A stretch of 64,000 nt of DNA from the NCBI RefSeq assembly GCF_002250055.1, contig NZ_CP018866.1, forward strand, positions 1,728,501 to 1,792,500. Reading direction: 5' to 3'. Numbering within the stretch: the first letter of the stretch is position 1; each line of letters starts with the position of its first letter. Shown piece after piece: positions 59,022 through 64,000 of the stretch. Under the pieces are notes generated by a model. That model was not told the origin of the DNA. It was given only the letters and a program-made list of their open reading frames with translations, and did no database searches. Position numbers and translations under genes: made by a program. Source of the DNA: Sutcliffiella cohnii (GTDB lineage Bacteria; Bacillota; Bacilli; Bacillales; Bacillaceae_I).

Positions 59022-59040
59022 AATGTGATATATTTCACAA
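59022..59040. promoter_or_regulatory. Rex-like operator before cydA
   Basis: The reverse complement reads TTGTGAAATATATCACAT, close to the Rex consensus TTGTGAA-N4-TTCACAA. The TATAAT at 59064-59069 is a likely -10 box downstream. In B. subtilis, Rex represses cyd genes when the NADH ratio is low, so redox control of this operon is expected. Confidence 0.8.
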
Positions 59041-59100
59041 ACAAATTCGGTTTATACTGTATATATAATGTGTAAAGGAACAGTAAATGAGGTGACATAA

Positions 59101-60438
59101 ATGGAATCAGTAGAGTTTAGTAGGTACTTGTCTATGTTAACACTATCCGTTCACGTTGTATTTGCGACGGTCGGGGTTGGGGTACCGCTTTTTATTATGG
59201 TTGCGCATTGGCTTGGATTAAAGCGGAATGACGATCATTATTTATTAATGGCAAAGCGTTGGGCTCACGGATATGTCATTAGTGTAGCAGTTGGTGTTGT
59301 AACAGGAACAGCAATTGCCCTCCAACTAGCATTATTATGGCCACGGTTTATGGAATTCGCTGGTCAGCTAGTGGCACTTCCATTATTTATGGAGACGTTC
59401 GCGTTTTTCTTTGAAGCTATTTTTCTAGGAATATATTTATATACGTGGGATCGTTTCAAAAACCCGAAGCATCACTTCTACCTTTTAGCACCTGTGCTGA
59501 TTGGTGGTGCGATGTCGGCGCTATTTATTACGTCCGTAAATGCGTTCATGAATACGCCACAAGGTTTTGCTGTATTAAATGGTGAATTAACAAACATCTC
59601 TCCTCTGCTCGCGATGTTTAACCCAGCGATGCCGACGAAAGTAGCACACGTGTTAACTTCAGCGTATATGACAGCGGGTTTCATACTTGCATCAATTGCT
59701 GCTTTTCACTTAGTGAAAGGAAATCGTCATGAATATCACCGTAAAGGGTTAGCTTTAACGATGAAAGTTGCTTTTGTTTTTACAATAGCAACAGCGTTAG
59801 TTGGAGACTTATCTGGTAAATTCCTTGCTGAGTATCAACCAGAAAAGTTAGCTGCTGCGGAATGGCATTTTGAAACAGAAGGGGAAGCACCGCTCGTACT
59901 TTTCGGTGTCCTTACGGAAACAAATGAGGTAAAGTATGCTATTAAAATTCCGTACGCATTAAGCTTTTTAGTGCATAGTAATTTTACAGGAGAAGTAACA
60001 GGATTAAATGATATTCCAGAAGAATATCATCCACCATATATTATTCATTACTTCTTTGATATTATGGTGTCGATTGGAATAGGACTTATGTTGTTGTCAC
60101 TCGTTTATGTGATAGGTCTTAAATTTAATTGGTCCATCATTCGTTCTAAAGTTTTCCGCTGGGGCTTAGTTGCGTCAGGTCCGTTGGCGATGGTTGCGAT
60201 TGAAGCTGGTTGGTGGTTTACCGAGTTAGGACGTCAACCTTGGATAATGAGAGGATATATGACGACAGCTGAAGGTGCGACAACTTCACCATACGTCTGG
60301 GCAATGTTTATCGCCTTTGCTGTTTTATATTTTATTTTGATGGTTGGAACGATTGTCGTATTAACTCGGATGTTTAGAAAAAATCCAGTTGAAAATGAAA
60401 TCGAAAAGATACGTGAGAAAGGGAGTGTTGCCGTATGA
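59101..60438 (+). CDS. cydA: Cytochrome bd ubiquinol/menaquinol oxidase subunit I
   Basis: A 445-residue membrane protein with nine helices. His18 (SVHVVFATVG) and His in TSAYMTAGFILASIAAFH match the heme b ligands of the bd family. The GRQPW motif lies in ELGRQPWIMRG. The Q-loop is short, as in other Bacillaceae. It is the quinol-oxidising subunit of the high-affinity terminal oxidase. The Rex-like site in front suggests induction in low oxygen. The stop overlaps cydB. Confidence 0.95.
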   Translation: MESVEFSRYLSMLTLSVHVVFATVGVGVPLFIMVAHWLGLKRNDDHYLLMAKRWAHGYVISVAVGVVTGTAIALQLALLWPRFMEFAGQLVALPLFMETFAFFFEAIFLGIYLYTWDRFKNPKHHFYLLAPVLIGGAMSALFITSVNAFMNTPQGFAVLNGELTNISPLLAMFNPAMPTKVAHVLTSAYMTAGFILASIAAFHLVKGNRHEYHRKGLALTMKVAFVFTIATALVGDLSGKFLAEYQPEKLAAAEWHFETEGEAPLVLFGVLTETNEVKYAIKIPYALSFLVHSNFTGEVTGLNDIPEEYHPPYIIHYFFDIMVSIGIGLMLLSLVYVIGLKFNWSIIRSKVFRWGLVASGPLAMVAIEAGWWFTELGRQPWIMRGYMTTAEGATTSPYVWAMFIAFAVLYFILMVGTIVVLTRMFRKNPVENEIEKIREKGSVAV

Positions 60439-61448
60439 CGATTGAAATATTAGGTATATCCGTACTATGGCTATTCCTTTTCGGTTACGTAATCGTTGCC
60501 TCGATTGATTTTGGGGCTGGATTCTTTAATGCGCAAACGCTCTTAACAGGAAAGCATCATATCGTAAACACTGTCATTCAAAGATACCTTTCACCAGTTT
60601 GGGAGATTACGAATGTGTTCCTTGTCTTCTTCTTCATTGGCATGGTAGGTTTCTTCCCGAAAACAGCATATTATTTTGGAACAGTACTTTTAATTCCGAT
60701 TAGTATTTCTATCATTCTTTTAGCGCTACGCGGAAGCTATTATGCTTTTGGTACGTATGGTACGAAAGGTCATAAAGGATACACGTTAATGTACGGTGTT
60801 ACGGGAGTGTTAATCCCTGCGTCATTAACGACAGCGTTAATTGTTTCTCAAGGTGGATTTATTAAAGAAACGGCAGCAGGTACGTTAGAATTGGATTATG
60901 TTGCGTTGTTTACTAGTCCGTTTGCATGGTCCATTATTGTTTTAAGTTTAGTAAGTGTTCTTTTCATTTCTGCTAGTTTCTTAGCTTATTATTCATCAGT
61001 AGCGGAAGATAAAGGAGCGCTTAAGTTATTTAGAAAATATACGTGGATATGGAGTTTTCCAACACTTATCACTGCTTTAGGTATTATTATCGAGATGAAA
61101 TGGCATAACCAAGACCATTTTCAAGGAATGCTAAACCTGTGGTGGGTGTTTGCCTTATCCGCAATTGCGTTTGCTGTAAGCTTATGGTTCTTGAAAAAAG
61201 CAAGATACGGCTGGTCGTTTATTTTTGTAGTGCTACAGTTCGCATTAGCGTTTTATGCTTACGGTGTGTCACGCTATCCGTACTTACTGTATCCAAACTT
61301 AACGATTTACGACAGTTTCACGAATGAAACGATGGCAATATCATTAGTAGTCGTATTTATTTTAGGATTAATGTTATTAATTCCATCACTATATTTAGTG
61401 TTTAAGCTATTTATTATGAATAAACCTTACATTAAAAAAGGTGTATAG
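60435..61448 (+). CDS. cydB: Cytochrome bd oxidase subunit II
   Basis: A 337-residue membrane protein with about eight helices. It has VIVASIDFGAGFFNAQTLLT at the start and the conserved SPVWEITNVFLVFFFIGMVG. It overlaps cydA by ATGA and forms the second large subunit of the bd oxidase. The next, very small gene (cydS) starts 12 bp after its stop with a GGAGGAG site. Confidence 0.95.
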   Translation: MTIEILGISVLWLFLFGYVIVASIDFGAGFFNAQTLLTGKHHIVNTVIQRYLSPVWEITNVFLVFFFIGMVGFFPKTAYYFGTVLLIPISISIILLALRGSYYAFGTYGTKGHKGYTLMYGVTGVLIPASLTTALIVSQGGFIKETAAGTLELDYVALFTSPFAWSIIVLSLVSVLFISASFLAYYSSVAEDKGALKLFRKYTWIWSFPTLITALGIIIEMKWHNQDHFQGMLNLWWVFALSAIAFAVSLWFLKKARYGWSFIFVVLQFALAFYAYGVSRYPYLLYPNLTIYDSFTNETMAISLVVVFILGLMLLIPSLYLVFKLFIMNKPYIKKGV

Positions 61449-61460
61449 GAGGAGAATACA

Positions 61461-61562
61461 ATGCATAACTTTTTACTGTTTTATGCACCGCTCCTTATCG
61501 TATTGTTAGCTATTTTCACTTCTTTTCTAGTAGTAGGAAAAAGTACAAAATATGAGGAGTAA
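61461..61562 (+). CDS. cydS: Cytochrome bd small subunit CydS
   Basis: A 33-residue peptide, MHNFLLFYAPLLIVLLAIFT then SFLVVGKSTKYEE, with one membrane helix and a short charged tail. Its size, position directly after cydB and N-terminal pattern (M-x-x-F-L-x-x-Y-A-P) match the CydS subunit of Geobacillus-type bd oxidases. It has a strong AGGAGGAG site at 8 bp. It is too short for common gene-calling cut-offs. Confidence 0.9.
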   Translation: MHNFLLFYAPLLIVLLAIFTSFLVVGKSTKYEE

Positions 61563-61567
61563 TTAGG

Positions 61568-63280
61568 ATGAACACACTTCAGAAGTTAGCGCGTGCGCAA
61601 AAGGGACGGTTCTACAGTCTATATAGTTTATCTATCGCTTTTGGAATCATCGTCGTTGCACAAGCTTACTTCATTGTGTCGATAGTCGATGATTTATTCC
61701 TCGGCGAAAAAAGTTTTCAACAAGTCATTCCATTTTTTATCGGTTTAGCAGTAGTGCTCTTTATCAGGGCACTACTTTCATATAGTTCTGGACAAATTGG
61801 TGTGAAAATGGCTTCCGTCGTAAAAAGTGAGTTTAGAAAAAAACTTCTTCAAGCCTATTCTGGGCAATCTATATTAACATCTTACAAAGGTCAATCTGGT
61901 AAAAAGGTTAGTGTAATGCTTGATACGGTAGATGAAATTGATAGTTTTTATAGTAAATACGTACCACAACGTATTTTGTCTACGGTAGCATCCGTTATCA
62001 TTTTAATTGCGGTCTTTTCGCAACATTTCTATTCAGGATTGATTATCATCATAACCGCACCTTTCATTCCGTTATTTATGGCGATTATTGGAATGCATAC
62101 GCAGAAAAAATCGGAAGAAAAGCTAGAAAGTTTAAATACGTTTTCTGGTCGATTCCTTGATACGCTTCAAGGGTTAACGAGCTTAAAGCTATTCGGTCGA
62201 TCTCACCATTATAAAGAAGTGATTCGATCTAGTTCTCTTCATTTTCGTGATTCAACGATGGACATATTAAAAGTTGCGTTCATGTCTTCTTTAATGCTCG
62301 AGTTTATCTCGATGTTAAGTATTGGACTCGTAGCGTTAGAGCTAGGGTTGCGTCTCGTAGTCTTCCAGCAAGTTAGCTTCTTTACAGCATTTTTTATTTT
62401 GTTGTTAGTACCTGAATTTTTCCATCTATTAAAAGAACTAGGGAGTGCTTTCCATGCAGGGCGAAGCAGTTCAGGAGCTGCAGCAAAAATAGAAGAGGCG
62501 CTTGGAGAGGAAGGGAAAAAGACTTCATGGGGTGTAGAGAAACTTTCTAATAATAGAGTGGAAGTGAAGCTCCAAGGTGTAGGGTTTTCCTATGGGGAAG
62601 GTTTTGCTCTCCAAAAAGTAGACTATACTTTTCCATTCATAGGGCAAATTGCAATCGTTGGCCGAAGTGGGGCAGGGAAAACGACTCTTTTACACGTAGT
62701 AGCAGGTTTATTGCAACCTACGGAAGGTGATGTGGTCGTTAACGGTAAAAATAGAAACGATTATGAAGAGAAAGAATGGTTTCAACACGTTAGTTACATT
62801 ACGCAACATCCGTACCTTTTTTCTGGCTCTATTGCAGAAAATATTGCTCTCGGACTAAAGGTAAATGATTCGGATATGGAAGAAGCAATTAAAAAAGCGA
62901 ATATTACAGAACTTGTTGAATCATTGCCAGATGGAGTAAACACGGTGATTGGTGAAGGTGGTCGAGGTCTTTCTGGCGGAGAAAAACAACGGATTGCTTT
63001 AGCACGAGCTTTCTTAAAGAAACCATCTATTATCCTTTTTGACGAACCTACATCAGGGCTTGATTTAATGACTGAAAAATTATTACAGCAATCGATTAGA
63101 GAAATGGCGAAACATGCACTTGTCATTACAGTTGCTCATCGATTACAAACGATAAAAAGTGCGGACCAGATTCTATTTGTACAAAATGGAGAAATAGCTG
63201 CGATCGGTACTGATGAACAATTAAGAACTAGTGTAATAGGTTACGAACAATTATTTAAAAAAGGAGGGGAAGTGCAGTGA
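61568..63280 (+). CDS. cydD: ABC exporter subunit CydD-type (heterodimer with the next gene)
   Basis: A 570-residue fused ABC protein with six membrane helices, Walker A GRSGAGKTT, signature LSGGEKQRIA and Walker B IILFDEPTSG. It is the first of two CydDC-type subunits that export thiols and support cytochrome bd assembly. In B. subtilis usage the first of the pair is called CydC. The ATG follows GAGGAG, five bases after cydS. Confidence 0.9.
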   Translation: MNTLQKLARAQKGRFYSLYSLSIAFGIIVVAQAYFIVSIVDDLFLGEKSFQQVIPFFIGLAVVLFIRALLSYSSGQIGVKMASVVKSEFRKKLLQAYSGQSILTSYKGQSGKKVSVMLDTVDEIDSFYSKYVPQRILSTVASVIILIAVFSQHFYSGLIIIITAPFIPLFMAIIGMHTQKKSEEKLESLNTFSGRFLDTLQGLTSLKLFGRSHHYKEVIRSSSLHFRDSTMDILKVAFMSSLMLEFISMLSIGLVALELGLRLVVFQQVSFFTAFFILLLVPEFFHLLKELGSAFHAGRSSSGAAAKIEEALGEEGKKTSWGVEKLSNNRVEVKLQGVGFSYGEGFALQKVDYTFPFIGQIAIVGRSGAGKTTLLHVVAGLLQPTEGDVVVNGKNRNDYEEKEWFQHVSYITQHPYLFSGSIAENIALGLKVNDSDMEEAIKKANITELVESLPDGVNTVIGEGGRGLSGGEKQRIALARAFLKKPSIILFDEPTSGLDLMTEKLLQQSIREMAKHALVITVAHRLQTIKSADQILFVQNGEIAAIGTDEQLRTSVIGYEQLFKKGGEVQ

Positions 63281-64000
63281 AAGAATTAACCCGTATTATT
63301 TCTGTTCTTTTAAAAGAGAAAAGAGATGTCGTTTTATCCGTTCTGTTCGGTTATTTAGCAGGAATAGCTGCTGTCTCTTTGTTCGCGGCGAACGGATTTT
63401 TAATTTCTCAAGCTGCACTTGAACCACCTTTATACGTATTAATTGGGATGGTTGCGGTGGTGAAAATTGGAAGCATCATTCGTGCGACAAGTCGTTATGG
63501 AGAGCGCCTTTTTTCCCATCGTGCAACATTTACGATGTTAAGTGACTTACGTGTTTATTTTTATGAGCGTATTGAAAAAATGGCACCTAGCAAAATTCAG
63601 CAGTTTAGAAGTGGTGACTTACTCGCACGTATCGTTGGAGATGTGGAAAGCTTGCAAAACTTCTTTTTACGAGTCGTCTACCCACCTATATTAATGGTAA
63701 CTGTCTTTTTAACGACGTTACTTTTTCTTTCTTTTTATTCGATAGAAGTTGTTATTCTGTTAACAGTTGGGTTAATCGTCACAGGTTTTGTTATCCCGGC
63801 GTGGTTTGCGAAAAAACAGAGAGCATTAAGTGGAGGAATAAGGGAAGAACGTGCAAAATTTTCAACGGAAGTTACGGAGTGGTTTCAAGGGTTCCGAGAG
63901 TTGAAAATTCACCAGCAATTAGAGAAGAAAGAAGAACAGTTAATTGCAGCCTCCGATGCTTATGTAGAAGAACATAGAAAGTCCGAATCTGAGGTGAATA
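63277..64000 (+). CDS. cydC: ABC exporter subunit CydC-type (partial, C-terminus off the window)
   Basis: The first 241 residues of the second CydDC-type subunit, starting with GTG behind AAGGAGGGG and overlapping the previous stop (GTGA). The visible part has four or five membrane helices with SRYGERLFSHRATFTMLSDL and the loop GDLLARIVGDVESLQNFFLR. The nucleotide-binding domain lies outside the window. Confidence 0.9.
   Translation, partial: MKELTRIISVLLKEKRDVVLSVLFGYLAGIAAVSLFAANGFLISQAALEPPLYVLIGMVAVVKIGSIIRATSRYGERLFSHRATFTMLSDLRVYFYERIEKMAPSKIQQFRSGDLLARIVGDVESLQNFFLRVVYPPILMVTVFLTTLLFLSFYSIEVVILLTVGLIVTGFVIPAWFAKKQRALSGGIREERAKFSTEVTEWFQGFRELKIHQQLEKKEEQLIAASDAYVEEHRKSESEVN

Overview
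This window is chromosomal DNA from an AT-rich, low-GC Gram-positive bacterium of the family Bacillaceae. The evidence is strong purine-rich ribosome binding sites with many TTG and GTG starts, SAM-I and TPP riboswitches of Bacillus type, ECF sigma factors with Bacillus-type promoters, a bacillithiol-linked YtxJ/BrxC protein, and a cytochrome bd operon with a CydS subunit and a Rex-like operator. I see no phage, insertion sequence, integrase, CRISPR array, rRNA or tRNA. Genus and species cannot be fixed from this stretch alone.

Layout. 1-3.4 kb: part of an RDD membrane protein, a VOC protein, an alpha/beta hydrolase and a RibD-C/DHFR-like protein. 3.7-9.2 kb: two ECF sigma modules. One is sigma - PadR-like regulator - FtsW/RodA-like protein on the minus strand; the other is sigma - membrane-anchored anti-sigma candidate on the plus strand. 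9.3-25.4 kb: a run of small accessory genes (lipoproteins, small membrane proteins, GNAT and Nudix enzymes, hydrolases, SUKH, DUF1835, DUF6886, DUF1284), including a SAM riboswitch before a 66-aa FbpA-like gene, a hydrolase with no normal start codon and a frameshifted gene. 25.5-28.5 kb: TPP riboswitch and tenA, a coiled-coil protein, and a 21-bp repeat array lying inside a broken gene. 28.6-40.8 kb: one eight-gene operon (large exported protein, ABC ATPase and permease, coiled-coil membrane protein, MoxR ATPase, DUF58, BatA-like, tandem vWA protein). 40.8-58.6 kb: metabolic and redox genes (fumarase/aspartase-like lyase, DoxX-like protein, truncated hemoglobin, Xi-class GST, azoreductase, SDR, YtxJ and glutaredoxin, GTP cyclohydrolase II with a flavin monooxygenase, aminotransferase, IsdG-like enzyme, glycerate kinase, vWA protein). 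59-64 kb: cydA-cydB-cydS-cydD-cydC, the last cut by the window edge.

Three signals cut across gene boundaries. (1) Noncoding word arrays in which a short anchor recurs about every 21 bp (three arrays) or exactly every 12 bp (two arrays); four of the five begin shortly after an intrinsic terminator. (2) Seven ECF-type promoters (xxAAC, 16-17 nt, CGTC or CGTA) in front of both sigma genes, several envelope or exported-protein genes and the vWA/MoxR operon, which suggests one envelope-stress regulon within about 23 kb. (3) Several genes caught in decay: an ATC in the start position, a poly-A frameshift, and a gene split by a repeat array.
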